DNA of 37,154 nucleotides from Shinella sp. UYSO24 (lineage in GTDB: Bacteria > Pseudomonadota > Alphaproteobacteria > Rhizobiales > Rhizobiaceae). Shown one piece after another: positions 17,531 to 26,495 of the stretch; within the stretch, counting starts at the first letter, position 1, and each line of letters starts with the position of its first letter. A program made the position numbers and the translations under genes. The notes below the pieces were generated by a model. That model saw only the letters and a list, made by a program, of their open reading frames with translations, had not been told where the DNA came from and searched no databases. The stretch spans positions 1 to 37,154 of the forward strand of contig CABHNZ010000035.1 of assembly GCA_902167985.1 (NCBI GenBank), in the 5' to 3' direction.

Positions 17531-18538
17531 ATGTCCGTCAGTCACAAAGCGCTCCTCACCGTCACCCGTTCGCTGGTGGCGACTGCGCTCGTGCTCGTCA
17601 CGGCCGCCACGTCGATCGCAATGGCGCAGGACAGCGATGCCTTCAAGAGCTTCAAGCAGCTGGACGGTCCGGCCAAGATGCCGAAGGTCAGCGCCTTTTC
17701 CGGCACGCCGGCCTCATCCGGCTATCTGAAGGAAGTGCGGTTCGACGCCAAGCTTTCGGCCAGCAGCGACGTCATGCAGGAAGGCCTCGCCTGGCGGGTG
17801 TTCAGCCCGATTGCGGGACCGGACGGCAAGCTGCCGCTGGTTGCCAGCGCCAATGGCGGCTCTGCCGATTTCCAGCTGTCTCCGGGCGACTATTTCGTCA
17901 ACGTCGCCTTCGGGCGCGCCGGCCTCACCAAGACGCTCACCGTGCCCGAGGATGGCGAGGTTGCCCGCCAGACGCTGGTTCTGGATGCCGGCGGCTTCGT
18001 GCTCAATGCCGTTGCCGGGACGGACACACGCATCCCGACAAACCAGCTGTCCTTCTCGGTCTATTCCTCGGATGTGAAGGCCAATGGCGACCGCTCGCTC
18101 GTGATGTCCGACGTCAAGCCGAACACGCTTGTGAGACTTGCAGCCGGAACCTACCACGTCGTTTCGAACTACGGAGACGTCAATGCCGTGGTGCGTGCCG
18201 ACATTCAGGTGGATGCCGGAAAACTGACGCAGGCGGTGCTGCAGCACAAGGCGGCGCAGGTGAACCTCAAGCTCGTGTCGCAGCCGGGCGGCGAAGCGGT
18301 GGCCGATACCGCATGGTCGCTTCTGACGGCGGCCGGCGACGTGGTCAACGAAAGCGTCAGCGCCTATCCGACCATGGTTTTGGCCGAGGGCGACTATCTC
18401 GCCGTCGCCCGCAACAAGGACAAGATCTACCAGCGCGATTTCACGGTGAAGGCCGGCAAGAATGCCGATGTGGAAGTGCTGATGCGCGCGCCGCAGGCGC
18501 CCGATCAGCGCAACGAGGCGATAGACGATCCGGATTGA
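17531..18538 (+). CDS. Exported beta-rich protein of unknown function
   Basis: The product is 335 residues. The N-terminal signal peptide has a hydrophobic core (LVATALVLVTAATSIAMA) with likely cleavage before QDSDAF. The rest is beta-rich and contains repeated carboxypeptidase-regulatory-like units, such as SPGDYFVNVAFGRAGLTK, AAGTYHVVSNYGD and AEGDYLAVARNKDK. Each pairs a Gly-Asp/Thr-Tyr turn with a strand, which suggests three or four stacked Ig-like folds in the periplasm or envelope. ATG 17531 has only weak upstream signals. The function is unknown. It is followed by a convergent thrS. Confidence 0.7.
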   Translation: MSVSHKALLTVTRSLVATALVLVTAATSIAMAQDSDAFKSFKQLDGPAKMPKVSAFSGTPASSGYLKEVRFDAKLSASSDVMQEGLAWRVFSPIAGPDGKLPLVASANGGSADFQLSPGDYFVNVAFGRAGLTKTLTVPEDGEVARQTLVLDAGGFVLNAVAGTDTRIPTNQLSFSVYSSDVKANGDRSLVMSDVKPNTLVRLAAGTYHVVSNYGDVNAVVRADIQVDAGKLTQAVLQHKAAQVNLKLVSQPGGEAVADTAWSLLTAAGDVVNESVSAYPTMVLAEGDYLAVARNKDKIYQRDFTVKAGKNADVEVLMRAPQAPDQRNEAIDDPD

Positions 18539-18575
18539 TCGACCGCCCCGGCGGATCGTTTCCCTTGACAGGTCA

Positions 18576-18593
18576 CGGCCGCAGGTGCGGCCG
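18576..18593. terminator. Hairpin between convergent genes, possible terminator
   Basis: The perfect 8-bp stem CGGCCGCA/TGCGGCCG has a 2-nt apex, so in practice a 4-nt loop. It sits between the convergent ends at 18538 and 18637. Only a weak A/T stretch (ATATAAAAA) follows on the plus strand, so termination is uncertain. Confidence 0.35.
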
Positions 18594-18636
18594 ATATAAA
18601 AACGCCGCTGTCGCGGGCTTCGTTTCCATTATCCGA

Positions 18637-20652
18637 TCAGGATGCCAGCGCCTTCTTGGCGGCAATCGCTGCCTGACGACGCTTGACGTCCGGCGGGGTC
18701 GCTTCGTCGACCAGCGAGACGATCGCCTCGTCGAGCGACATCGGCGTCTGGGCCTGCGAGCCGAGACGGCGGATATTGACCGAGCGGTTTTCCGCTTCCT
18801 GACGGCCGCAGACGATGATGACCGGAACCTTCGTCACCGAATGCTCGCGGATCTTGTAGTTGATCTTCTCGTTGCGGAAGTCGGTCTCGACTACCATGCC
18901 CTGCTCGCGCAGCGCTTCGGCAACTTCACGACCGTAATCGTCCGCATCCGAGGTGATGGTTGCGACGACGACCTGCGTCGGCGCCATCCAGAGCGGCATG
19001 TGACCGGCAAAGTTCTCGATCAGGATGCCGAGGAAGCGTTCCATCGAACCGCAGATGGCGCGGTGGATCATCACCGGCTGCTGCTTTTCCGAATTGGCGT
19101 CGATGTAGAAAGCGCCAAAACGTTCCGGCAGGTTGAAGTCCACCTGCGTCGTGCCGCACTGCCATTCGCGACCGATCGCGTCCTTCAGCGTGTATTCGAA
19201 CTTCGGACCGTAGAAGGCGCCCTCGCCCGGCAGGATGCCGGTCTTGATGCGACCGCCGGACTGTTCCTCGATCGTCTTCAGGACGTCCATCATGACGCTT
19301 TCGGCGCGGTCCCAGAGAGCGTCGGTGCCGACGCGCTTTTCAGGACGGGTCGACAGCTTGACGACGACTTCCTTGAAGCCGAAATCCTCGTAGACCGAGA
19401 GGATCAGGTCGTTGATGCGCAGGCATTCGGCCGCCATCTGCTCGTCGGTGCAGAAGACATGCGCGTCGTCCTGCGTGAAGCCGCGCACGCGCATCAGGCC
19501 GTGCAGAGCGCCGGATGCCTCATAGCGGTGAACCAGACCGAACTCGGCGAGACGGATCGGCAGTTCGCGGTAGGATTTGAGGCCGTGCTTGAAAATCTGG
19601 ACGTGGCCGGGGCAGTTCATCGGCTTCAGCGCAAAGACGCGGTTATCCGCTTCCTCGTCCTTCGGATGCGTGAAGGCATAGGCCGATTTCACCGCGAACA
19701 TGTTTTCCTGATACCAGCCCCAGTGACCGGAGGTCTCCCAGAGCGAGGCATCGAGAACCTGCGGCGCGTTGACTTCCTCATAGGTGCCCGACAGGCGACG
19801 ACGCATGTAAGCCGTCAGCGCCTGGAACATGCGCCAGCCCTTGCCGTGCCAGAAGACGACGCCCGGACCTTCTTCCTGAAAATGGAAGAGATCCATCTCG
19901 CGGCCCAGCCTGCGATGGTCACGCTTTTCCGCTTCGGCCAGAACGTGGAGATACTGGTCGAGCTCTTCCTGCGTTGCCCAGGCGGTGCCGTAGATACGGG
20001 TCAGCATGGCGTTGTTGCTATCGCCGCGCCAATAGGCGCCGGCCACCTTCATCAGCTTGAAGGCGGTGCCGATCTGGCCGGTGGAGGCCATATGCGGGCC
20101 ACGGCAGAGGTCGAACCAGTCGCCCTGATAGTAGATCTTCAGATCCTGATCGGCCGGGATGGCGTCGACGAGCTCGACCTTGTAGGCCTCCCCCTTGTCG
20201 GCGAAAACCTGACGGGCCTGATCGCGCGACCAGATCTGCTTGGTGAACGGCTTGTTGCGGCCGATGATCTCCTTCATCTTCGCCTCGATCTTCGGCAGAT
20301 CGTCGGGCGTGAAGGGCTCGTTGCGGGCAAAGTCGTAATAGAAACCGTTCTCGATGACTGGGCCGATCGTCACCTGGGTGCCGGGCCACAGTTCCTGCAC
20401 GGCTTCGGCCATGACGTGGGCGGCATCGTGACGGATCAGTTCCAGCGCGCGCGGATCGGTGCGCGTGACGATCTCGATCTTGCCGTCGATGACGGGATCG
20501 GAGAGATCGCGCAGCACGCCATCGATGGCAACGGCGACGGCCTTCTTGACGAGCGACTTGGAAATGCCCTCGGCAACGTCACGGCCGGTCGTGCCTGCGT
20601 CATAGACGCGCACGGAGCCATCGGGAAAAGTAAGGGAAACGGATTGGGACAT
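18637..20652 (-). CDS. thrS: Threonyl-tRNA synthetase
   Basis: The enzyme attaches threonine to tRNA-Thr and edits mischarged serine. The intact 671-residue frame carries an N-terminal TGS domain (SLTFPDGSVRVYDAGTTG), the editing domain with the HDAAHVMAEA histidine motif, and the class II catalytic core. Zinc ligands are the Cys in MNCPGHV, the His in QDDAHVF and the His in MIHRAICGS. Motif 2 includes RYEASGALHGLMRVRGFTQ. The C-terminal anticodon-binding domain follows. AGGAG about 7 nt upstream fixes ATG 20652. It lies downstream of yidD on the same strand, about 155 bp apart. Confidence 0.98.
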   Translation of the reverse strand: MSQSVSLTFPDGSVRVYDAGTTGRDVAEGISKSLVKKAVAVAIDGVLRDLSDPVIDGKIEIVTRTDPRALELIRHDAAHVMAEAVQELWPGTQVTIGPVIENGFYYDFARNEPFTPDDLPKIEAKMKEIIGRNKPFTKQIWSRDQARQVFADKGEAYKVELVDAIPADQDLKIYYQGDWFDLCRGPHMASTGQIGTAFKLMKVAGAYWRGDSNNAMLTRIYGTAWATQEELDQYLHVLAEAEKRDHRRLGREMDLFHFQEEGPGVVFWHGKGWRMFQALTAYMRRRLSGTYEEVNAPQVLDASLWETSGHWGWYQENMFAVKSAYAFTHPKDEEADNRVFALKPMNCPGHVQIFKHGLKSYRELPIRLAEFGLVHRYEASGALHGLMRVRGFTQDDAHVFCTDEQMAAECLRINDLILSVYEDFGFKEVVVKLSTRPEKRVGTDALWDRAESVMMDVLKTIEEQSGGRIKTGILPGEGAFYGPKFEYTLKDAIGREWQCGTTQVDFNLPERFGAFYIDANSEKQQPVMIHRAICGSMERFLGILIENFAGHMPLWMAPTQVVVATITSDADDYGREVAEALREQGMVVETDFRNEKINYKIREHSVTKVPVIIVCGRQEAENRSVNIRRLGSQAQTPMSLDEAIVSLVDEATPPDVKRRQAAIAAKKALAS

Positions 20653-20807
20653 GTCTATCTCCTGTCCAGTCCCGCCAACGAATGCGGGTGGTGGCAAAAT
20701 GGCCGGCCGAACCATGGTCTAGCGCCGGCTTGCGAACCGCCGCGTGATAGTGTGTTTCGGCCGTTTAGTAAAGTATTGGCGCGGTGGCGAAGGGCTCGAA
20801 GGGCCGA

Positions 20808-21176
20808 TCAGTGACGCGTCCAGAAGCGCCAGGGCATCCACCAGTATTGACGCGGGGCAAAGGCCGGCGGGACCGGATCGAGCCCGCCCGTTCCGCCCGG
20901 TCCGCAGCGGGCGACGCGAAACAGCGTCAGCCAACCACCGGACCAGAGGCCGTGCCTTGCGACCGCCTCATAGCCATATTCCGAGCAGGTCGGGATATGG
21001 CGGCAGGAATTGCCGATGAAGCCGGACAGCGTCAGCTGGTAGAGGCGGATGAGGCCCATGCCGAAAAGCCGGTCCGGCGTCTTTCTGAACGGGCCGCGCC
21101 AGTTGCGGGAAAAGCGCCGCGCTGCGGGCTTTTCCTCGTCCTCGTCATCATCGTGGGGTGCGCAGAACTGGCACAT
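20808..21176 (-). CDS. yidD: Membrane protein insertion efficiency factor YidD
   Basis: YidD is a small peripheral inner-membrane protein that assists YidC-mediated insertion. The 122-residue product carries the family core LIRLYQLTLSGFIGNSCRH followed by PTCSEYGYEA and ARHGLWSGGWLTLFRVARC, with conserved Cys residues. There is an N-terminal acidic/basic extension and a Pro/Trp-rich C-terminal tail. ATG 21176 lies 5 nt after the TGA of the NifU-like gene, with CCTCC between them, so translational coupling is likely. This is the typical rhizobial arrangement upstream of thrS. Confidence 0.93.
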   Translation of the reverse strand: MCQFCAPHDDDEDEEKPAARRFSRNWRGPFRKTPDRLFGMGLIRLYQLTLSGFIGNSCRHIPTCSEYGYEAVARHGLWSGGWLTLFRVARCGPGGTGGLDPVPPAFAPRQYWWMPWRFWTRH

Positions 21177-21181
21177 GGAGG

Positions 21182-21624
21182 TCAGATAGCCGCCTGAACC
21201 TGTCTGGCGTCGATCTGGTCGATTGCATCGACGACCGCATCGAAGGTCAGCATGGTGGAGGCGTGGCGGGCCTGTAATCCTTGACGGGTTTCAGATAGCG
21301 CATCTCTTCGAAGCGCCCCGACGGCCCCTCGCCGCCTTCCTTCAGCATGGCCAGCATATCGGCGCGGGCCTGACGAAGCTCGTCCACCGTTGCCCCCACG
21401 ACATGCCGCGCCATGATCGACGAGGAGGCCTGGCCGAGTGCGCAGGCCCTCACCTCATGGGAAAAATCGCTGACGATGCCGTGATCCAGCTTCAAAAAGA
21501 CGCGTATCTTGGAACCACAGAGCCGCGAATGCTTTTCAGATACCGCGTCAGCATCTGCAAGGGTTCCGGCCCTTGTGATGTTGCCCGCAAATTCGAGGAT
21601 CTTGCTGTTGTAGATATCGTCCAT
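21182..21624 (-). CDS. NifU/IscU-like iron-sulfur scaffold family protein (one single-base deletion)
   Basis: The product resembles the N-terminal IscU/NifU scaffold domain. It has MDDIYNSKILEFAGNI and the cysteine-bearing stretches HSRLCGSKI and EVRACALGQASSS. The family usually uses three Cys ligands. Only Cys in RLCG and ACALG are clear here, so a full [2Fe-2S] scaffold role is not certain. The frame breaks at about 21271: TACAGGCCCGCC should read TACAGGGCCCGCC. Correcting it replaces a short wrong tail with YRARHASTMLTFDAV and extends the product to 147 residues. It is transcribed divergently from folE and immediately precedes yidD. Confidence 0.8.
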
Positions 21625-21725
21625 GAAGACCAATCCGAATGGCGATGCGCAGCGTTGAATACATCGTTCACCGGCGCGCTCTATCATAAATCAAGGATAG
21701 CCACTATATGTGGTGGCGAACGAGG

Positions 21726-21904
21726 ATGATCAAGAAGATGGCGTTTTCGCCCAATCCTTCGGAAATCGAAAAGAGATACCTTGTAAAATGGCCCGCTGCG
21801 GATCAGATACCGCGCTGACCAATGAGATGGGTCTGCCCCATGGACCCGAGCGCCTAACAGAAGACAAGTCGGATGCGGCCTTGAACCGCATCGGGAGACG
21901 ATAG
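21726..21904 (+). CDS. Possible small protein (about 59 aa) directly upstream of folE, frame break inside
   Basis: ATG 21726 opens a frame of 30 codons that includes EIEKRYLVKW and stops at 21818. Directly beyond, another frame (one base off, in the same sense as the other deletions in this window) reads ALTNEMGLPHGPERLTED and then DAALNRIGRR. It ends with TAG at 21902-21904, abutting the folE ATG. Restoring one base near 21812 joins the two into a 59-residue protein. The region otherwise lacks a gene. EIEKRYLV resembles the start of CYTH-domain proteins, but the product is too short for that fold. This is inference from frame continuity only. Confidence 0.35.
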
Positions 21905-22519
21905 ATGGATGCAATCGTGAAGAATTTTCCGGCCGCCGCCCAGAAGCAGGAACGGCCCTCGCAGCAGGAAGCAGAAGACGCCGTACGCACGCTGTTGCGC
22001 TGGGCCGGCGACGATCCGTCGCGAGAAGGCCTGCTCGATACGCCGAAGCGCGTCGCCAAGGCCTATCGCGAACTGTTTGCAGGCTATGAACAGTCGGCCG
22101 AAGAGGTTCTTGGCCGGGTGTTCGAGGAAGTGTCGGGCTTCGACGACATCGTTCTCGTCCGCGACATCGATTTCTTCTCGCATTGCGAACATCACATGCT
22201 GCCGATCAAGGGCAAGGCGACCGTCGCCTATCTGCCGAGCGGCCCGGTTCTCGGTCTCTCGAAGATCGCCCGCGTCGTCGAGATCTTCGGCCGCCGGCTG
22301 CAGACGCAGGAAAACCTGACGGCGCAGATCGCCAAGGCCATCGACGATACGCTGAAGCCGCGTGGTGTTGCCGTGCTGATCGAAGCCGAGCACATGTGCA
22401 TGGAAATGCGCGGCGTGCAGAAGCAGGGTTCGCATACGCTGACCACGACCTTTACCGGCGAGTTCAAGACGAACCCGACCGAACAGGCACGCTTCTTCAC
22501 CCTCGCCCGCAGCCGCTGA
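21905..22519 (+). CDS. folE: GTP cyclohydrolase I
   Basis: This enzyme converts GTP to dihydroneopterin triphosphate, the first step of folate and pterin synthesis. The intact 204-residue frame has the zinc ligands in SHCEHHMLPIKG and HMCMEMRGVQK, the active-site region GLSKIARVVEIFGRRLQTQE, and the N-terminal helix with PSREGLLDTPKRVAKAY. GGGAG about 8 nt upstream supports ATG 21905. hisI starts 14 bp after the stop, so the two form an operon. The gene is divergent from the NifU-like gene. Confidence 0.97.
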   Translation: MDAIVKNFPAAAQKQERPSQQEAEDAVRTLLRWAGDDPSREGLLDTPKRVAKAYRELFAGYEQSAEEVLGRVFEEVSGFDDIVLVRDIDFFSHCEHHMLPIKGKATVAYLPSGPVLGLSKIARVVEIFGRRLQTQENLTAQIAKAIDDTLKPRGVAVLIEAEHMCMEMRGVQKQGSHTLTTTFTGEFKTNPTEQARFFTLARSR

Positions 22520-22533
22520 ACCGGATCACCATC

Positions 22534-22994
22534 ATGACCACCGCATTCCCTGCGCCCTCGGCCGACAAGTCGGTTCTTGAGGGCGAAGGCGCGTTTACCC
22601 CGCGCTTCGACACCAATGGCCTGATCACCGCCGTCGTCACCGACGCTCACGACGGCGAATTGCTGATGGTGGCGCATATGAATGCGGAGGCGCTGTCGCT
22701 CACCATCGATACCGGTATCGCCCATTATTACAGCCGCTCGCGCAGAAACTCTGGAAGAAGGGCGAGACCTCCGGCAACCTGCAGACCGTGAAAGAGATGC
22801 GGACCGACTGCGATCAGGACGTCATCTGGCTGAAAGTGTCGGTCGCCGGGCATGATGCAACCTGCCATACCGGCCGTCGCTCCTGCTTCTACAGGATCGT
22901 CCAAGACGGCAATGGCAGCGCCATGCTTGAAATCACCGACGATGAGCGGCATTTTGATCCAGATAGCGTGTATTCGGACCAGCAGACGACGTAA
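22534..22994 (+). CDS. hisI: Phosphoribosyl-AMP cyclohydrolase (one single-base deletion)
   Basis: HisI opens the purine ring of phosphoribosyl-AMP in histidine synthesis. The N-terminal half has VVTDAHDGELLMVAHMNAEAL and AHYYSRSR. The C-terminal half has LWKKGETSGNLQTV, the metal-binding MRTDCDQDVIWLKV and ATCHTGRRSCFYR, with its conserved cysteines. The frame breaks at about 22744: CGCGCAGAAA should read CGCGCCAGAAA. One added base gives SRSRQKLWKKGE and 153 residues, the usual rhizobial size. It follows folE by 14 bp. Confidence 0.95.
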
Positions 22995-23049
22995 GGCTCC
23001 ACCCGCCCCGTTTTCTCCCGATCTGGCCTCGATAAACGATTTCGCAAGG

Positions 23050-23063
23050 TTAACATGCGTTAA
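23050..23063 (+). promoter_or_regulatory. TTAA-N6-TTAA pair upstream of the patatin-like gene
   Basis: The sequence TTAA-CATGCG-TTAA lies 125 bp upstream of the patatin-like start. It resembles the alphaproteobacterial CtrA site (TTAA-N7-TTAA), but the spacer is 6 rather than 7. The evidence is weak. Confidence 0.2.
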
Positions 23064-23187
23064 TCGATGATTGCGCATGCCATGCGGGCGTGTCGATCCG
23101 CGGCTTGCCGCCGGATCAGGATGGCGCCACGGGCAGTCTAAATGGAGCGACGCCGGCTCTGACGACGCTCCCAGGAGGTCTTTGTCG

Positions 23188-24167
23188 ATGCTGAACTGGA
23201 GCAGGAACCGTCCCGATGCAACCAACGCCCCCGCCGATATCGGCGGACAGGCGATACGGGCGGGAGAAAAGCAGGGCGGGATCACTGCCTCAGGCCCCCT
23301 GATCGAAAAACCGAAAAAGGCAAAGCTGGCGCTGGCACTCGGTGGCGGCGCTGCCCGCGGCTGGGCGCATATCGGTGTGCTTCGCGCCATCGAAGAGGCG
23401 GGGCTCGAAGTCGGCATGGTGGCGGGCACATCGATCGGCGCGCTTGTCGGCGGTTGTTATCTTGCGGGCAAGCTCGACGAACTGGAAGAATTCGCCCGCT
23501 CGCTCACCATGCGCCGGATTGCAGCCCTTCTCGATCTCACCATCGGCGGCGCAGGTCTGCTCGGCGGCATGCGGCTCACCAAGCGGATGCAGGAGCATCT
23601 GGAAGGCCTCAAGGTCGAGGATCTCGGCCGGCCCTTCGTCTCGGTCGCGACAGAGCTCAATACCGGCCATGAAGTGTGGATATCGAGCGGCTCGCTGATT
23701 ACGGCGTTGCGGGCGTCCTACGCCCTTCCCGGCATTTTCGAACCGGTGAAATGCAACAACCGTACGCTGGTCGATGGCGCGCTGGTCAATCCGGTGCCCA
23801 CTTCGGTCTGCCGCGCCTACGAGCAGCCGCTCGTCGTGGCCGTCAATCTCAACTATGACATTTTCGGCCGCTCCGCCGTCGTCAAGCACAGTGCCGGAGA
23901 GCATCTGACCGGCGAGGAGCGGATGGGCCGGCGGCCGCCCGTGGCGGTGTGACCGGCACGATGGTGCAGGCCTTCAACATCATCCAGGAACGGATTTCCC
24001 GCGCGAGGCTTGCCGGTGATCCGCCGGATCTGGCGCTTCATCCGCGCCTGAGCGATATCGGCCTTTCGGAGTTTCACCGGGCGGGCGAAGCGATCGATCG
24101 CGGCTATGAGGAAACCATGGCGCAGATCGCGGCGCTCAAGCGCATGCAGGATGTCTTTGCGCGGTGA
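23188..24167 (+). CDS. Patatin-like phospholipase, RssA-type (one single-base deletion)
   Basis: The protein is a serine lipid acyl hydrolase of the bacterial patatin family. It has the oxyanion-hole motif LGGGAARGWAHIG (residues 51-63), the nucleophile Ser82 in AGTSIGALVGG and Asp196 of the catalytic dyad in LVDGALVNP. AGGAGG at 23173-23178 supports ATG 23188. The literal frame ends at 23952 with an odd tail (GRRPPVAV). Restoring one G near 23934 continues through VTGTMVQAFNIIQERISRAR and LSDIGLSEFHRAGEAID to TGA 24167, giving 326 residues as in relatives. The first 45 residues are a polar extension. There is no clear signal peptide. It may act on membrane lipids. Confidence 0.85.
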
Positions 24168-24193
24168 CATGATTGGGTCGCGCCACGACAAAC

Positions 24194-24219
24194 AAAAACC
24201 CTCGGGAATAACCCGAGGG
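24194..24219 (-). terminator. Rho-independent terminator of the CBS-domain gene
   Basis: A perfect 8-bp stem CCCTCGGG (24199-24206) / CCCGAGGG (24212-24219) has a 5-nt loop and is followed on the minus strand by TTTTT. It lies 86 bp after the CBS gene stop. It lacks a T run on the plus strand, so it probably does not terminate the patatin gene. Confidence 0.8.
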
Positions 24220-24304
24220 CGGTGATCGTGTAGATCCTTCATCCATGCGCCGAAACCGCGCCTCCCTCCTCCGAAGAAGCGATCCCCGCGCCAACGGATG
24301 CGGA

Positions 24305-24739
24305 TCAGCTGGCGATATAGGCCTTCATCTGCTCGGCTTCCATTTCGACCTCCTGCATCCGCGACTTCACGACGTCACCGATGGAGATGATACCGGCCAG
24401 CTGGCCGTCCTTCTCCACGGGCACATGGCGGAAGCGGCCGGCGGTCATCATCGCCATGACCTCATCCACCGTCTGTTCGAGACGGCAGTGCTGGATCGTG
24501 GTGGTCATCACGGAACGGACAGTCTCACTCAGGACATCGCATCCATGTTTGGCAATCGAACGGACGAGATCGCGCTCGGTGAAGATGCCTGCAATCCGCT
24601 GCTCGACACCGACGATGACGACGGCACCGATTTTCTTTTCATTCAGGATTTCGGCGACCTGTTGCAGGGTCTTGCTGGGATCGACGGCTACGACAGCATA
24701 GCCCTTGGCATCGAGCACGTTCTTGACTGTTGTCGGCAT
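24305..24739 (-). CDS. Tandem CBS-domain protein
   Basis: The 144-residue intact product has two CBS domains, one at about residues 8-65 (GYAVVAVDPSKTLQQVAEIL through GIFTERDLVR) and one at about 73-135 (SVMTTTIQHCRLEQTVDEVM through GIISIGDVVKSRM). Such pairs bind adenosine nucleotides and regulate partners. Stand-alone forms are common in alphaproteobacteria and have no fixed role. GAGGAG upstream supports ATG 24739. It has its own terminator. Confidence 0.92.
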   Translation of the reverse strand: MPTTVKNVLDAKGYAVVAVDPSKTLQQVAEILNEKKIGAVVIVGVEQRIAGIFTERDLVRSIAKHGCDVLSETVRSVMTTTIQHCRLEQTVDEVMAMMTAGRFRHVPVEKDGQLAGIISIGDVVKSRMQEVEMEAEQMKAYIAS

Positions 24740-24848
24740 GGTTTTCTCCTCTCAAACCGCGAGAGCCGCGCCGACCAACGAGGCGAACGGCGCGCCCCTC
24801 TGCACGAATAGAGAGTAAGACGACTTAAAAAGGAGATCAAGCTTACCC

Positions 24849-25631
24849 TTATGTACGAGATGTCGCAGGCAGCGGGTCGAACAGCGGGAAAAGCAGGAAG
24901 CCGAACAGGAAGCCGCCGATATGGGCATCCCAGGCGATTTCACCGGAACCGGCGCCGACCAGCGGCATGCCGACCGCGATCAGCACATTGCCGACAAGCC
25001 ACATGACGGTGAATATGACGACGGTACGGTTCCTGAATGCGGCCAGAACAGTCTGGCGCGGATAAAGATGCCCGAACGTCCGGTCGTAGCCGCCACGAGC
25101 CGGAAAGGCGAAGCGGCAGGCAGCCCCCATCAGCGCCGACACCACACCGGAGGCGCCGATCAGCACCGTTTGCTCGCCCCAGTGCAGCGCCGCATGGAAG
25201 AATGCGGCCGCCGCCGCAGACAGGATCCAGAACAGGACATAACGGATCGTCCCGATACGCCGGACGACCGGCGCACCGAAAGCGGCAAGCCACAGCGCAT
25301 TGAAACCGACATGCTCGATCGAGCCGTGAAGCAGCGAATATGTCACCGGGGTCCAAAGCCATTCGAAACCCTGATCCGAGAGCGGATAGACATAACGCAG
25401 CGGCGTGAACGCGAAATGGATGAGGACATCCGACTGCAGCCCATCATCCAGCAGATAGGCGTCGATCAGATAGATGCCGACGATCAGCAGCAGTGAGAAG
25501 ATCAGGCTTCCGGGCAGGTTGAAAACGGGTTGCTTCTCGTTTTCATCTGCTTCCCAGGGCTCCGCGACATCCGGCGCGACAGCCTCTCCGGCTTGCGTTT
25601 CGCCGTGCCGGCCTGACCTGTCGTCTTCCAT
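24849..25631 (-). CDS. Rhomboid family intramembrane serine protease
   Basis: The protein is a multi-pass inner-membrane protease. The 260-residue frame has a polar N-terminus of about 38 residues, then six hydrophobic segments. The catalytic serine lies in IGASGVVSALMG (GxSG), the catalytic histidine in DAHIGGFLFGF, and HVGFNALWLAAFG is the usual loop-1/TM2 region (HxxxN-type). Family features and spacing are intact. AAGGG about 8 nt upstream supports ATG 25631. The substrate is unknown. Confidence 0.9.
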   Translation of the reverse strand: MEDDRSGRHGETQAGEAVAPDVAEPWEADENEKQPVFNLPGSLIFSLLLIVGIYLIDAYLLDDGLQSDVLIHFAFTPLRYVYPLSDQGFEWLWTPVTYSLLHGSIEHVGFNALWLAAFGAPVVRRIGTIRYVLFWILSAAAAAFFHAALHWGEQTVLIGASGVVSALMGAACRFAFPARGGYDRTFGHLYPRQTVLAAFRNRTVVIFTVMWLVGNVLIAVGMPLVGAGSGEIAWDAHIGGFLFGFLLFPLFDPLPATSRT

Positions 25632-25835
25632 TCCGATGCCCTTTCATCTTCGCGTGGCAAGAGACTTACAAGAGCCATGAGCGAAATGAAAGCGGCGCCA
25701 CGTTTCGGCCCTACTGAGGCCAAACAACCATTCTTTAACCAAGGGAGGGCGCATTTGGCATGGTTTTCGCTCGGATAGAGGCGCAAGGCGGGCATGAGGC
25801 CCTCACCTGGTTCGAAATGGAGCATAAACTCAGGC

Positions 25836-26444
25836 ATGCATAATCGCGCCAGCAGAGAGATTTTCGATTATTGGGTACGGCTCGCCGGAGAGCGGCCGGC
25901 GCCGCTGCGCAGCGAAATCGACCCGGTGGCGCTGCGGCGCTACCTGCCGCATCTCTTCATCGCAGCAGTCACAAACCCCTCCGATACGGGAGCCGATCTG
26001 ACATTCAGACTTGCAGGCACCCGCATCTGCGACATGTTCGGACGCGAGTTCCGCGGCGCAGCCTATGACGAGATGTGGTTCGACAAGGCCAACCACCAGC
26101 CTTTCGAAATCGCCGCCAATGCCATCCAGTACGAACGACCCGTCCTCCTCGAAGTCAATGTGCTGCGACCGGCCGATGAGCGCCCCTACGATCTTCTGCT
26201 GATGCCGATGCGCCCGCACGACGAAGGCTTCAGCGACAGGCTGCTCGGCGCACTTCTGCCACGCAGCGAAGCGCTTGCCGCTACTGCCACACCTGCTGCG
26301 GGCCTGCTTCTCGACCGTTGGACGTTTCTCGAGCGTGATGGCAACATCCCCATGGTGCAGGCGGCGAACGGAGTGCCGGATGCGCCCCGCCCCTCGCTTT
26401 TGTCCCGTCTGCTGCCAGCGGCCTTGACCGGCGCCCACAGATAG
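25836..26444 (+). CDS. PAS domain-containing protein (PAS_5 / DUF1457-like)
   Basis: The product is 202 residues. The PAS-like core spans about residues 10-150. It starts with IFDYWVRLAGERPAPLRSEI, continues with LRRYLPHLFI, and has FRLAGTRICDMFGREFRG, typical of the rhizobial PAS_5 family. No output domain is present. Relatives are often regulators or general-stress proteins of unknown role. The start at ATG 25836 has no strong ribosome-binding site (GGAG is 13 nt away). It lies 120 bp upstream of the PilZ gene on the same strand. Confidence 0.75.
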   Translation: MHNRASREIFDYWVRLAGERPAPLRSEIDPVALRRYLPHLFIAAVTNPSDTGADLTFRLAGTRICDMFGREFRGAAYDEMWFDKANHQPFEIAANAIQYERPVLLEVNVLRPADERPYDLLLMPMRPHDEGFSDRLLGALLPRSEALAATATPAAGLLLDRWTFLERDGNIPMVQAANGVPDAPRPSLLSRLLPAALTGAHR

Positions 26445-26495
26445 GGCGCCCATCGTGGTGCTGAATGAAAATGCCGCGCTGTCATTCCTCGCAGT

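Noticed and set aside
17437..20814. Very long plus-strand open frame of more than 1,100 codons
   Set aside because: It is antisense to thrS over most of its length and overlaps the exported protein at 17531 out of frame. thrS is intact with all family motifs, so this is a GC-rich shadow frame.
22183..22791. Long frame overlapping folE and running into hisI
   Set aside because: It is out of frame with folE. Only its part from 22534 is real, as the N-terminal half of hisI.
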